64,000 nucleotides of DNA from Spinacia oleracea (lineage: Eukaryota; Streptophyta; Magnoliopsida; Caryophyllales; Amaranthaceae). Under the pieces are notes generated by a model. The model saw only the letters and a list, made by a program, of their open reading frames with translations. It ran no database searches and was not told the DNA's origin. Position 1 is the first letter of the stretch. Every line of letters begins with the position of its first letter. The stretch lies in contig NC_079492.1 of NCBI RefSeq assembly GCF_020520425.1, forward strand, positions 146,103,861-146,167,860, given 5' to 3'. Both the position numbers and the translations under genes were made by a program. Positions 33,751 to 45,018 of the stretch are shown piece by piece.

Positions 33751-35183
33751 ATAAAAATTTACTTACTGAGTTTGAGGCTTTCAAAATAGTGCAGATAATT
33801 AATTCATCATGAAATATCAAATGAACAACTACTAACAGAGATTCAAAAAACTAATAATAGGGATTGTATCTTACGTTATGCTGACATCATATGTACGTGT
33901 TCGTAGTATATTTTCATCACCAGGTTCTTGAGCAACTAGATATGTGGTCTGAAGAGTCGCCTGAAAAATAAATTGAACACAAAAAAATCAAATATTAAAT
34001 CAAAAAACGAACAAAAAATCAAATATTAAATCAAAAAACGAACAAAAAATCCAACACAAAAAAATCACCATTAACGAAAAAAAATCACCAAAAAATCACC
34101 AGAAAAAATTGGTTAGGGTTTAAAAAATAAAAAATCAATTAACAAAGAAATCAAATGTAGGTGTACCTGCGTCGCGTCGGTGGTGGTTGATGAAGGTGGT
34201 GGTTGCCTGCCTCGCGTCTTTGGTGGTTGATGAATGTGGCCAGCGTCGCGTCGTCTAATGGGTGGCCAGCGTCGCGTCGTCTGCGGTGGTTGCTTGGTGA
34301 ATTTGGGCTGCCTGTCGATCGGGTGTCGTGCGGTGGTTGTGTCGTGGGGTCGCCGGCGATGGTGGGTGGGTGGCCGGCGACGATGGTTGGTTGACGTGAA
34401 TTAATCGACGATGGTTGGTCTATTCCAGATCTTAGGTTTTTATGATTTGTTTTTTAGTTGGTCGAGTAATGGGTTTTGGTAGAGTTATGGGTTTTGAAGT
34501 TTCCGACCAAAAAGGGGTTTTACAAGATTTGTTCAGGTTTTTTTTTTTGTCCACACCTTTTCCGACTACAAAAGGTAGTAGGTAAATACCGACCAAAATA
34601 ATTTAGTCGCAAAACACTAATTTAGCGACCAGTGTGAAAATAGTCGGTATATTCCGACTACCTTTGGTCTGTAAAAGTCGTAGGTAAGGTTTTTGGGTTT
34701 AGGTATTTGGTTGAATTAATTCACGACCACATTTTAGTCGCTAATTATCTGCTAGGTAGTCGTAATTTTCCGACCACTTTTAAGTAGTCGGCAAAATATA
34801 TATTTAGCGACCAAATAATATTTAGTCGGTATATTAAATATTTTCCGACTACTTTTCTTGTGGTCGGAAAATGTAGTCGGCCAATGGCCGTTTTCTTGTA
34901 GTGGAAAAATCTGTTCCAACCCGAAAAACTCGATCTAACCCCAAAAATCCGATATAACCCGAAAAATCGAATCCGATATGAACTGATCTGATACGACCGA
35001 TCTGATATTGACCCGAAATTTTGACCCAAACCAGACCCGACCCGATTATAAAAAACCGAAGTGACTCGGAACTCGAAATCGAACCGACCCATACCCGAAA
35101 CCGACCCCGAAAAAATAACCCGAAATGACCCGACCCGAATCCGATCCAAACAACCCATTTGCCAGGTCGATCTAATTGTAAGT

Positions 35184-35509
35184 AATGTGGGAAAAGAAGA
35201 GTGTGCATGCATTAAATATGATGGGTCGATCATCCATCCCAAAATATAATAAAGTAGAGTGTTCATATTATTTTGAACACCTACTTATAAAAACCATTCC
35301 CATGCATTATTTTGAAAGGGAGAGAGTATGGCAATACATATGAGCATATATGAAAATCTTGAGTTTCAAGTTGGTACGTCGCTCACTTGATAGCTACTCC
35401 CTACCATTCTTTTTTGTTTTTCCTATTTAGAATATGGGAAGAAACGAAAGAGATCAAATGAGGGGGACCACTATCCGAGATTGGGTACGACTGTCTACTA
35501 TTCTATCGA
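35184..35509. other. gene-free spacer
   Basis: AT-rich with half of a Stowaway-like end near 35400. No gene is visible. Confidence 0.4.
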
Positions 35510-36695
35510 TTAGATTTTAGCCCGTGCGATGCACGAATTCTATTAAATTGTTAATTTTAAATAAAACTCATATGTATATACCAATTTTATATACTTCGTA
35601 TTATATTAGATTAGTTTTTTTATTTTGCATTCACTACAAGAAATTGTACTATTAACGACAGGAAATCCCGTCGCGAAAGGCCAATAATCGTTGATTAACG
35701 ACGGGATTTCCTGTCGCGAACCCGTCATAAAAGGGGGCCTTCGTTAATAGAAAATCCCGTCGTTAACCCGTCGTAAAAGACATTTTGCGACGGTTATTCC
35801 CGTCATTGTTTGGTTGTTAGCCCCGTCGCAAAAGGCTTTTACGACAGGATTTTTGACCCGTCGTAATTAGGTTGTCGTTAAAGATACAAATTCTTGTAGT
35901 GATTGAATTAGATTTTAGCCCGTGTTGTTTTTGGATAAAATTGTATATGCATAATATGCATAATTAATTAATAAAAATATCTACGTGGCACCTAATTATT
36001 TATCTAAGCGGAACTCGGATTTTTTAATTCAAAATTAATTTTGAAATCTTTTTTTTCATTGGCCGAAACCATTGGATTTCCTACGCGACGCTCTAATATT
36101 GGATTAATGTTTGATTTTAAATTGATTTTTATTTATTTTATTTCAGATTAGTGTTTGATTTTGGATTAATTTTATTTTAGATTTATTTTTTAATTATTAG
36201 AGTGTTTAATTTTAGATGGAGTTGTATATATTAGTAATTAATTAATTAAAATATCTATGTGGCACCTAATTAATTCTATACGTGGCAATCAATTTTTTTT
36301 AATTCAAAAATAAATTAGGAATCTTATTTTTCTTTGGCCGGAACCATTAGTAATCCTACGTGGCGCTCTAAGAATTCAGCAAATACGGAGTATGCCTATT
36401 GGATTAATGTTTTATTTTAAATTGAATTTTATTTATTTTATTTTAGATTATTGTTGATTTTGGATAAATTGTTATTTTAGATTTATTTTTTATAGTTATT
36501 ATAATGTTTGATTTTTGATGGAGTTGAATATATTAGTAATTAATTAATTAAAATATCTACATGGCACCTAATTAATTATTTACGTGGCAATCGATTTTTT
36601 TAATTCAAAAATAAATTAGAAATCTTATTTTTCATTGGCCGAAACCATTAGTAATCCTATGTGGCACTCTAATAATTCAGCAAATATACCTTCTT

Positions 36696-36775
<80 letters not shown>

Positions 36776-36776
36776 A
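35510..36776 (-). mobile_element. Helitron-like element, minus orientation
   Basis: On the minus strand it ends with the hairpin GTGC-ATC-GCAC, then GGGCTAAAAT and CTAA, inserted between A and T. The other end reads TC after a long (TA)n tract (36702-36772). The interior has three tandem copies of a ~300-bp unit containing GGCACCTAATTAATTA and TTTTTCATTGGCCGAAACC. It is interrupted by a CACTA MITE. A related shorter copy is at 51367. Confidence 0.65.
35632..35901. mobile_element. CACTA MITE, GACGGG family, copy 4
   Basis: 270 bp, ends CACTACAAGAAATTG and TTCTTGTAGTG, with duplication ATT on both sides. It is inserted in the Helitron-like element. Confidence 0.9.
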
Positions 36777-37256
36777 TTATACTTTCATATTTCTAAACAT
36801 ATACAATAAAAGTTATTATTGAATATATTACCCCCTCTATTATTTTTTTAAATGTATCACTTGCCTTTTATTGGTGTTTTTTTTTAAATACGCCACTTCT
36901 ACATTTGATAAATTTCTACCATATTTTATTATTTTTCTGTCTTTGGTTAATCACCATTCCAAATATTTTGTTGTTTTCCTCTCTCTCATGGCCCCACTTA
37001 AATAATTAAAAAAAAACCAACATTTCTCACATAGTAATATACTATCACTATTATGGTCTCCATTAATATTGTTATTTAATTAATAAATTATTTACTTGTC
37101 CACTTGCATCATTTGATAATAATTTTGTATAAGCCTCCTAAAATCCTATATTTATGCCCATGCAAGTGATGTATTTGCATAGAGTCGGTACTTCCACAAA
37201 TGCATGTTTTGTATGATTGTATATTTATTTCTCAAATTATGATAATTCATTTTAAA
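36777..37256. other. gene-free spacer with part of a Stowaway-like MITE
   Basis: A Stowaway left end (CCCCCTCTATTATTTTT) is seen at about 36830. The rest is AT-rich with no gene. Confidence 0.45.
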
Positions 37257-37271
37257 TAATACAGTGTGACA

Positions 37272-37441
37272 GTTTTATTTTTTGGTGTTAGCACCCGGTT
37301 CACCCTTAGGGCTAATTTGGATTTAGGGCGAATTCTGGTTGGATAGTTTTCAGTCTTCTCCCATTTGTAGTTGCGGGGGATCGAATACGGGTCCTCCCTA
37401 CAAGTTCAGCCTCAATCACTACTGAACCAACATGCAATTGG
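37272..37441 (-). mobile_element. tRNA-derived SINE (Au-like), copy 2
   Basis: Same family as 17420. On the minus strand it has TGGTTCAGTAGTGATTGAGG and a box B before a TTAGCACC-inverse end and poly-A. A 15-bp duplication with one mismatch flanks it (37257-37271, 37442-37456). Confidence 0.85.
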
Positions 37442-37542
37442 TAATACAGTGTCACAATGGTTAAATATACAATCGTATTTGTAAAATATACATTCATCAA
37501 CCGGGCAGCGGTCAAGGTGACCACAACCTTATATTGGTCTGT

Positions 37543-37748
37543 TTTTTTTTTTTTTTGACATATGCTTATAGAAGATTACAAACAATTAGAAAAACTTAGA
37601 AGGGTAGCAGCTGCTTTGGTTGCTAGAATATGTGCCTGTTGGATCCTCTGCCTGTCCACTTTGTGAATTGTGCACCATTTGAACACCATTCCAATCCTCT
37701 GAATTTCCTTGATAGTCCAACTAATCTGAATATCCACCTGTGAATTGT
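37543..37748 (-). mobile_element. 206-bp 5'-truncated LINE
   Basis: A poly-T start (poly-A tail on the minus strand) and a perfect 16-bp duplication CCTTATATTGGTCTGT (37527-37542, 37749-37764) show target-primed insertion. The open frame on it is residual LINE or chance coding. Confidence 0.8.
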
Positions 37749-37764
37749 CCTTATATTGGTCTGT

Positions 37765-38251
37765 CACATCCCGAAATGAGCCCACTTTCTATTTTACAAA
37801 GTAAATTATTGGTCGAGGGTCAAATTTCACCAAGAGCATCTGGCGTGCCCGGTTGGCGAGTTAGATATATAGGTTGAGAAGGTATATAACCTAAGTCTGG
37901 ATCAAAAGGAAAACAACAAAATTAGGTTTTGGTCTAAGTAGGTTGTACTCATGTTTTTTTCTTTTACCATTGAGAAGACATATAACCTAATTTTAGGTCA
38001 AAAAGAAAACAACAAAACTAAATCTCTTAAATTATTGGTCGATGGTCAAACTTCAAAGACCATTCGGCGTAACCTATTCAAGGCATATTCTAACAATATT
38101 TTTTTCAAACATAATAAATGAATTGAAATAGAAAGAAGCCTTAATCAAGGGGAACATAACAAACCCATTATTCTCATAAAAACAGAAATTAGTTCAATAT
38201 AATGAAGGAAAGGGAAGCATACAATATATTATACAAAAACCATTCAAGAAA
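37765..38251. other. SOT4 3' flank
   Basis: No gene. The phrase AATTATTGGTCGA(G/T)GGTCAAA occurs twice (37804, 38032), suggesting a small tandem duplication. Confidence 0.45.
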
Positions 38252-39289
38252 TTAATTAGAAAATATGTTGAAGGATAAACCAGATCCCTTAAAATTTTCT
38301 TCCATGAGTTTATTCATCTTCTCCACCATGGCAGGTGTGAAATGATTGGTCCAATCTCCAACCTCGCCTTTCCTAAAGTAACTCTTCTTCTCAAAGAACT
38401 TGTTAATAACACCACTCTTATTAGCATCCAATTCCTTCATATTCTTAATGTCACAGAAGTCTACAATTTGTCGTATGACACCTTCATTTTCCTCTCGAGT
38501 AGAAAAGGGCATACCTATAAATTCCGCCAACCTCTTCAATTGAGGAGTAAGATCGTGTTTCAAATCTTCGTACTTAAGAAATAACACCTTATCAGGTCGC
38601 TCTAAACTCGAGTTCCAAAACTCAAGAACATGTTCGAAGAAAGGCCCGAATAGGATTTTTCCTTGACAAAAATCTTCGAAGATATCCTCTAGTAAAGTAG
38701 GTTGTACGAAATCTTCTCCATCATTTGCCATATTTTTCATAAACCCTAAGTAGAAGTAATAAAGTGACACGAGAGTGTCTAAAGGGTTTCGACAAATGTA
38801 CAAAATTCGACACCTAGAAGTCTTGATAGAGTTAGGAAGTGATGTGTAAGGGATATGAGTGCTAAAAAGTCTAGGTGATGGAACCTTATTAAGGTGATGT
38901 GGACGTGGATACTCAAAGGCCTCATCATAGACATCCGACTCTAGGTTACACACAAGTTCTTGTGGGTGGTGGGTGAGTAAAGGGCTTATTTGATTAATAA
39001 TAGGATGATTTTGGCGGTTAACAACCGCAAAGAGTAAGGATTTCAACCAAGTTGTGCCGGTTTTAGGGAAGCCGGTAATGAAAATGTCGTCATCTCGAGC
39101 AACAAAGTGTTTTTGTAAGGTGAGAACATTTCTAAAGAGGGTTGAATTGGTGAAGTACCAGAAACCTTCGTACAACACCATTTGAGTGGGATTGATGGCG
39201 CCCTTCAAATTGGTTTTTGGAAGGCATTGCATTAGCTTTTTGACCTCTTCATCATTCACATATATTTCCTCTTTTTGGTTTTGATTCAT
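38252..39289 (-). CDS. SOT4: cytosolic sulfotransferase, intact motifs
   Basis: Intronless gene. I chose the ATG at 39289 (MNQNQKEE), conserved in all paralogues, giving 345 residues. An in-frame ATG six codons upstream (39307) also exists. The PAPS loop PKTGTTW is at 75-81, the catalytic His145 is in STHIPY, and Arg167 and Ser175 lie in ICRNPLDTLVS. The C-terminal motif FRKGEVGDW is canonical, unlike SOT1, SOT3 and SOT6. Its closest relative here is the pseudogene SOT2, with a shared N-terminus and a shared upstream SINE. This copy has no visible defect and is the best candidate for an active enzyme of its sub-clade. A TATA box (GTATATATAAAAC, minus strand, about 39346-39358) lies about 60 bp upstream. 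The substrate cannot be inferred. Confidence 0.94.
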   Translation of the reverse strand: MNQNQKEEIYVNDEEVKKLMQCLPKTNLKGAINPTQMVLYEGFWYFTNSTLFRNVLTLQKHFVARDDDIFITGFPKTGTTWLKSLLFAVVNRQNHPIINQISPLLTHHPQELVCNLESDVYDEAFEYPRPHHLNKVPSPRLFSTHIPYTSLPNSIKTSRCRILYICRNPLDTLVSLYYFYLGFMKNMANDGEDFVQPTLLEDIFEDFCQGKILFGPFFEHVLEFWNSSLERPDKVLFLKYEDLKHDLTPQLKRLAEFIGMPFSTREENEGVIRQIVDFCDIKNMKELDANKSGVINKFFEKKSYFRKGEVGDWTNHFTPAMVEKMNKLMEENFKGSGLSFNIFSN

Positions 39290-39382
39290 TGTGATCTTTG
39301 GGTACAAGTTTATGTTTTAGGATTGAATGTCCAATGCATTGTTTTATATATACAACCTTACGTAGTACGGACTACTCCCTCT

Positions 39383-39560
39383 GAACCAACCTAAGTTGGT
39401 GAAAAACTCATCTTGTGATTTGAAGGTCACAGGTCGAGCCCATCAACAGCGAAATGTTTGGGAGTCGCTCGAGCGAAAACTTGCGTAGCTGAGCTGAGCT
39501 GATTAACCCGTGATAATTGTTGTTTCAATAGTGTTTATTCTTCTTACCTAATAAAAAAAA
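39383..39560 (+). mobile_element. tRNA-derived SINE upstream of SOT4
   Basis: It begins GAACCAACCTAAGTTGGTG and ends TTCTTCTTACCTAATAAAAA. It is related to the SINE at 22767, and both sit at the same place relative to their SOT genes. The flanking duplication is decayed (ACTACTCCCTCT / AGTATTTCC region). Confidence 0.75.
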
Positions 39561-39650
39561 GTATTTCCACTATATTTTTTAGGACTCACATATGTTTCAG
39601 ATTCGACCATACTTTTTAGAAATTGCATTTCTATTTTTAGTAACTTCTAC

Positions 39651-39914
39651 CACTACGAAAAATTGTACAATTAACGACAGCTGGTCACTAAAGGCCAATA
39701 ATCGTTGATTAATGACGGGATTTCCTGTCACGAACCCGTCACAAAAGAGGACCGTCGTTAATGAAAAATCCCGTCGTTGATCCGTCGTAAAAGGCATTTG
39801 CGACGGTTGTTCCCGTCTTTATTTGGTTATTAGCCCCGTCACAAAAGGCTTTCGCGACGGGATTTTTTACCCGTCGTAATTAGGTTGTCGTTAAAGATAT
39901 AAATTCTTGTAGTG
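39651..39914. mobile_element. CACTA MITE, GACGGG family, copy 5
   Basis: Ends CACTACGAAAAATTG and TTCTTGTAGTG, 264 bp, with duplication TAC on both sides. Confidence 0.88.
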
Positions 39915-39949
39915 TACCTCCAAGGTACTCACTCCTCCATTGTTTGTTG

Positions 39950-40500
39950 TTTATCTTTCTTCTATGGTTCCTTGACATACTCACGTTATCTTTTCTCACA
40001 ATAAATTATTCACACACTATCAAATATCTATTACTTTATACTAAAACAGACATCATGAATGACACGTATACGCACTATCAAAATGGTATCAGAGCCCAAG
40101 TTTGTTGGACCATTCATAACTGGACATTTCATACTGGTTAAGGTACCTCTATTTGATGCTCATTCCCAATGAGGGTTGTAATACCTTCTGTGCCAGTGTG
40201 CTCTAAATTCTAAGGACACTCACATGTGAGGGGGACTGTTGAAACTCCTATTGTCCACATGTGAGTTGTCCCACATTGGAGAAAGAGGAGATGAAATACC
40301 ACCTTATAAGCTTGTGGAGTCACTCCCACTATTGCCAATGATTTTAATGTGGAACCTTCATTAGCTTATAAGTGATTCAAACTCTCCTCCTCCTCATGAA
40401 TTGCCTAGGCCCATTTCATCAGTGATCTGAATCTTTTTATAAAGCTCATTTGGTGATTAGTCCGTATCCAATCTTGTAACATTGAACCAGTTTCAAGAAG
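39950..40500 (+). mobile_element. LTR-retrotransposon fossil, TRIM-like
   Basis: A primer-binding site for initiator tRNA-Met (TGGTATCAGAGC, 40084-40095) is followed after only ~140 bp by a purine-rich tract (GTGAGGGGGA) and an LTR start (TGTTGAAACTCC, 40237). So short an interior fits a terminal-repeat retrotransposon in miniature. It is a broken fossil without coding regions and LTR limits are uncertain. A piece of it (40440-40495) recurs at 57265-57315. Confidence 0.5.
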
Positions 40501-40736
40501 CAAGGTTCTCTCCTAGAGCACTAATGACTACTGAGTAATGACACACGACATGAACAGTTCAACTTAATTGATGTTTTCACTTCAACTTAATTGATGTTTC
40601 TCTAGCCATTTGTCACTCTCTATATTATTTCGTCGCTATGTGGAGATGGGTCCTTTTCCCATGTGAGGATGTTTAATGTCTTTAAACACTGTAACTTTTA
40701 TGAAAAAAGAAAAATGGTGACATGTGTTTTTTATTA

Positions 40737-40972
40737 CTCCCTCCGTCTCCCGTTTTGTTTGTTTGCACTATTCACATAATTCACGTTAACCCTATTTTAT
40801 TTCTAGTATATGAAAACAAATGTTACTCCGTAGTAAATAATACGGAGTATATTGTTTATATTTTCAAAATATTAATATTTTATAATATGCAGTTAAAGAT
40901 ATTGGTGCTCAAAATCGTGCATTGAAAAGTGTGTCCAGTCAAAACGGTATGAATATTCCGGGTTGAAGGGAG
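40737..40972. mobile_element. Stowaway MITE
   Basis: Ends CTCCCTCCGTC and GAAGGGAG with flanking TA. It shares TTGCACTATTCACATAATTC with the element at 53684. Confidence 0.7.
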
Positions 40973-41059
40973 TAAATTTGAGTGAAGTATACGAAGTATT
41001 TAACAACTTTATCTACTGTGTTATATAAAAAAATGACAGGTACTCCGTGGATTATGAAA

Positions 41060-41432
41060 TACACCAAATCTTAAATGGACTTGGTCCACATTAAATTTAT
41101 TGTGGACATTTTCTTAAAATAAAGTCAACTACTTGTTTCTAATTTATTTTGGCATTTTATTAGAATTATTATGAAAAAATATATCAAATTAGTGTCGTTG
41201 ATACATGTTGTGCTTGAATAACGTGATTTTTTAAGTCACATTTTGCTTTTAAAATATAGGGTTACTATGTTTCAAAAAAGGGTTACTATGTCTAAGAATT
41301 TTGGTGTTTAATTTATTATAGTTACCATATGAATAATAGAGTTCACTATAAATGTAAAAAGGATGCCAGAGAAAATTGTTGATTTTGAGTCTACACTAAT
41401 ATTATTGTGGACCAGGTCCACAAAAGAATAAT
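41060..41432. repeat. MITE-like repeat with TGGACCAGGTCCAC end, copy 2
   Basis: Matches 14740-15120. The left end here (TTGGTCCACATTAAATTTAT) is better preserved and is the rough inverse of the right end, supporting a TIR element. Confidence 0.6.
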
Positions 41433-42955
41433 CCGATGAAATATAGATATGCGAGAGTAATAAGTTCGTATCAGTTTTAAATAAACTAAATATTAAAAAC
41501 AGAGTACTTAATACCTTTATGGATGGTCTGAACGTAAATAGACACGATTTTTGTTCACGAGACATAAATGAGTAAAGGCATTTTAGATAATGTAAGTGAA
41601 CATCAAACTCATTTAGGCATATATATGCGATTATAAATGGGAAAGGAATATTTAAACCTAAGATCTATTACAAATATTTTTTTCAGTCTTAATAACTAGG
41701 ACAAAACCTCATTGGTAATTTTCCTGATATTATGATGATGCATACTTCGTATTTGGGACCGGATATCCGAAAATTCGAACCAAATCCGAATTTCAAAAAT
41801 ACCAAATTGATGTTTTACATTAATTTTTCGAATATCCGAAACCTTAAAACTAGAAAATATCCGTAATTTTGGTTAGGAACATCGGATTTTCTATTGTTTT
41901 TTAAAAAATTTAAATTATTTCGGATCTAAAATGGAAAACACAAATTCTTATTTATAAGTTGTGTACAATAAATATTGTACATCGGAGTAAAAATTATCGG
42001 AGTAAAAGTTGATTCAAAATGCTTAAAAGTTACATTTATATATGTAAAAGTTATCTATTTTTTAGTGATAAAAATTTTCATTTGAATAAAAGTTATTTCT
42101 TCAAAATCAATAATAATGTATAGATTAATCATTTATTCCTTTCAAAAATTTATCTATCAACTTTTTATTTTTATAATATAAACGTTACAAAAGAGTTGGT
42201 TAAAGTTACAAAAAAACTGCATAAAAGTTATTGTTATAACCAAACGCGTGCCACGAACGATTAGGAACAAACCCTGCAAATATAATATAGACCAAATAGC
42301 AAAAACTATAATAAAAGTCACAAGTGTTTGTGAGGAAATTCAGATTTCCTCCCCTCAAATATTATCGTATTATTAAGTTCCTGCAAACTAATGTAATAAC
42401 CCCTCAATTGATGATTACTCTCACCAATGTATTTTCCCTCTTATTTTCTAGCTAGGCTTAAACCCCCTTTTATAGGCTAAACTAGAAACCCACATCTATT
42501 AGAATTGTACTTGCTCCCCAAGTCTAAATAATTATAGAGATTGTTACATACCAAAATATATCTAGTTTCCTAATTACAATTCTAATTAAACTAGGAAACA
42601 AGATATTAAACCAAACAAGTCCGTTTCGTATTCTTGTCGACTTAACTAAGTTGTGTTTAATGCCTAACAGTTATCTTGATGTACAATAAATTTATTGTAC
42701 ACCTTATACGCGCAAGATCTTTTGAATGGAAAAAGTTGATCCAAATCCTATTCGAATATCCAATTTGTTTTCCTTCTGAATATCCGATTCGAAATATCCT
42801 AAACCTTAAAATCGAATCGGTTATCCGAAATTTAGAATTGGATATTTTTGCACCTGTACAACTCCTAAATAAATACGAAGGGGTAAGTGCATTAAATTCC
42901 ATGAAAAAACAAATGTTATTATTGTAAAGGTGCGGGTACAACTCCTAATTTCCTA
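41433..42955. other. gene-free stretch with CCGAATATCC-type degenerate repeats
   Basis: Degenerate ATCCGAA words occur at 41755-41900 and 42735-42850. They resemble the interiors of the hAT-like MITEs elsewhere. The rest is AT-rich and I see no gene. Confidence 0.45.
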
Positions 42956-43306
42956 CTCCCTCCGTCTCTTTTTGTTCTTTACGTTTTTCTTTTTAGATAT
43001 TTTAAAATATTTTTTACGTTTTCTTTTATATTATCACATGAATGACTTAGTATTCTATCAAATTTGTGTCCAATTATTATTTTAACCAATTAAATTCATT
43101 GGGTCATTTAATCTCTCACACTTTTCCATTAGAACATTAAAATTTTCTCATTTCCCAATAAGAATTTTGATAAAAGTGAAAACATTATAAATAAACGTAA
43201 TTTATCTTGTTTAAATAAAAAAATTGAGGAATCTCGATGCAAATTAATTAATCTTTAAAACGCGTGAAAAATACCAAACGTAAAGAACAAAAAGAGACGA
43301 AGGGAG
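42956..43306. mobile_element. Stowaway MITE, TTTTTGTTCTTTACG family
   Basis: Ends CTCCCTCCGTCTC and GACGAAGGGAG with TA. The same family in inverse order is at 44436-44788. A fragment lies at 43550-43640. Confidence 0.8.
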
Positions 43307-43833
43307 TAAATAAATACTCTATACGAAGGAGCAAGTGCATTAAATTCCATAAAAAAAGGTTATATTTATTGTGAAGGTGGAGGGTCCAAAGTCTTACCTA
43401 CCCAATTTTTTGGATAACTACATGTACACCTAGTGTACAAGACATCTTGTACACCATGCTTTTCTATTGGTTAAAATGTCATATTTATTGTCTTTCATTC
43501 TCATTTTTTTAGTGGGTAGTTAAGACGTAATTACCTAAACATAAATTACCTAAGCGTAATTTATCTTGTTTAAATAAAAAAAATTGAGAAATCTCGATGC
43601 AAATTAATTAATCGTTAAAAAGAGTGCAATGAATTCCCTTTTCCCAATTTTTTTAAGCACACCATATCTTATGATTTATGCCGGAATCAAGTCCTACCAA
43701 TTAAACAATTTAAATTATGCACCATTTTTTTTTTTAACAATTTAAATTTGTTATGTGTAATACCGTGTTTAAATTATTACACTACATGACAAATTATATT
43801 GGAAACCCCAATAAACCAAAAAATCAGATACTA

Positions 43834-44069
43834 ATTCCTCTGTTTTTAAATGATTGTCCTATTTGATATTACGGTCTCTAAGATATGACTTAAAACGTAA
43901 ATATCTCTAATTCTACACGCGTATAAATTATAAATGTTGTTATTCCAAAAATATATACTAAAACAAATCTAACAAAACCCAACGTAACTATATTATTTTT
44001 TATAGGTCAAAAAGAATTCATTGTCAAAGTTTGACTCAAAAAATTGGAATGATTTAGGGACGGAGGGAG
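43834..44069. mobile_element. Stowaway MITE shared by both duplication copies
   Basis: Ends near ATTCCTCTGTTTTTAAATG and GGGACGGAGGGAG. The homologous copy is at 51939-52192, so it was present before the duplication. Confidence 0.7.
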
Positions 44070-44435
44070 TATTGTGTCTTACAAGTTCAAGAGAAGATAG
44101 ACAAAGTTGGTTTATGCTGGGAATAGGCGGGCCAGGGGTTCCATGGTGTTGATCAAATGATACAACCTCCCGGCCACCTAGAAAACAACGGTCTAATAAA
44201 CTAGGTGTTTGCATGATTATATGAGAGATTTGAATGAGAGTTTTGAGGCAAAATAGAAATTTAATAGGCCAAATAAAATCTCTAATGCGAGTGTTTGGTT
44301 AAAAAATGATTAAAAGAGAGTTTTGCATCTAAAACACTAATTTAGAAAAGCTATTAACAAGAGCTTTTTGGTGAGAGAAGTTTGTGATCTGAGTGAAAAT
44401 AACTGTTCTACCTGGCCTAAAGTTCAAATTTACTA

Positions 44436-44788
44436 CTCCCCCCGCCTATTTTTGTTCTTTACGTTTGGTATTTTTCACGCGTTTTAACGATTAATTAATT
44501 TGCATCGAGATTCCTCAATTTTTTTATTTAAACAAGATAAATTACGTTTATTTATAATGTTTTCACTTTTATCAAAATTGTGATATTGAAAAATGAGAAA
44601 ATTTTAACGTCCCAATGGAAAAGTGTGAGAGATTAAATGATCCAATGAATTTAATTGGTTAAAATAATAAATGGACACAAATTTTGATAGAATAATAAGT
44701 CATTTATGTGATAATATAAAAGAAAATGTAAAGAACATTTTGAAATACCAAAAAATGAAAACGTAAAGAAAAAAAGAGACGGAGGGAG
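44436..44788. mobile_element. Stowaway MITE in duplication copy A
   Basis: Ends CTCCCCCCGCC and GACGGAGGGAG with TA. The other duplication copy lacks it and has a different MITE at the same spot (52549). Confidence 0.8.
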
Positions 44789-45018
44789 TACTTCGCGATC
44801 ATATTGATAAGACATAGGTAGTATGGAGTAATAGAGTAATTAATGCGTCAAATATGACAATACAATACGTTTTATTATGAATTACTAGTGCATCAAACTA
44901 AAACGCATAACTTGGAATTATACTAAAAATTACATTTATTTGATTTGAAACTAATAGATCGAGATATATACTAAGGATATACTCGTAATTATTCTAGTAC
45001 ACGATTATATTAAGTAAC

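Larger units (their letters stand above)
30283..34903 (-). mobile_element. 4.6-kb CACTA (En/Spm) element
   Basis: Ends CACTACAAGAAATCACC and ...TTTTCTTGTAGTG, with duplication GAA (30280-30282, 34904-34906). Both subterminal regions (30300-30780 and 34555-34890) are packed with GACTAC...AGTAGTCGG motifs. The interior has a TNP1-like coding fragment, the 161-bp tandem array (31610-33750) and a GC-rich stretch near the right end (34160-34400). There is no complete transposase, so it depends on another copy. Confidence 0.88.
29186..35175. mobile_element. hAT-like element (CCGAACCGA-rich) interrupted by a CACTA element
   Basis: The flanks are an exact 8-bp repeat TTGTAAGT (29178-29185 and 35176-35183). 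Ends contain AGACCTGG and CCAGGT with nearby degenerate arms built of ACCCGAACCGA words. The interior has (TTA)n at 29552-29594, (AAT)n at 30143-30228 and the 4.6-kb CACTA insertion. Without that insert it is about 1.37 kb and has no coding capacity. Confidence 0.75.

Noticed and set aside
34203-34394. 63-residue GC-rich frame
   Set aside because: Tandem GGTGGTTG/GTCGCGTCG words inside the CACTA element, with no motif.
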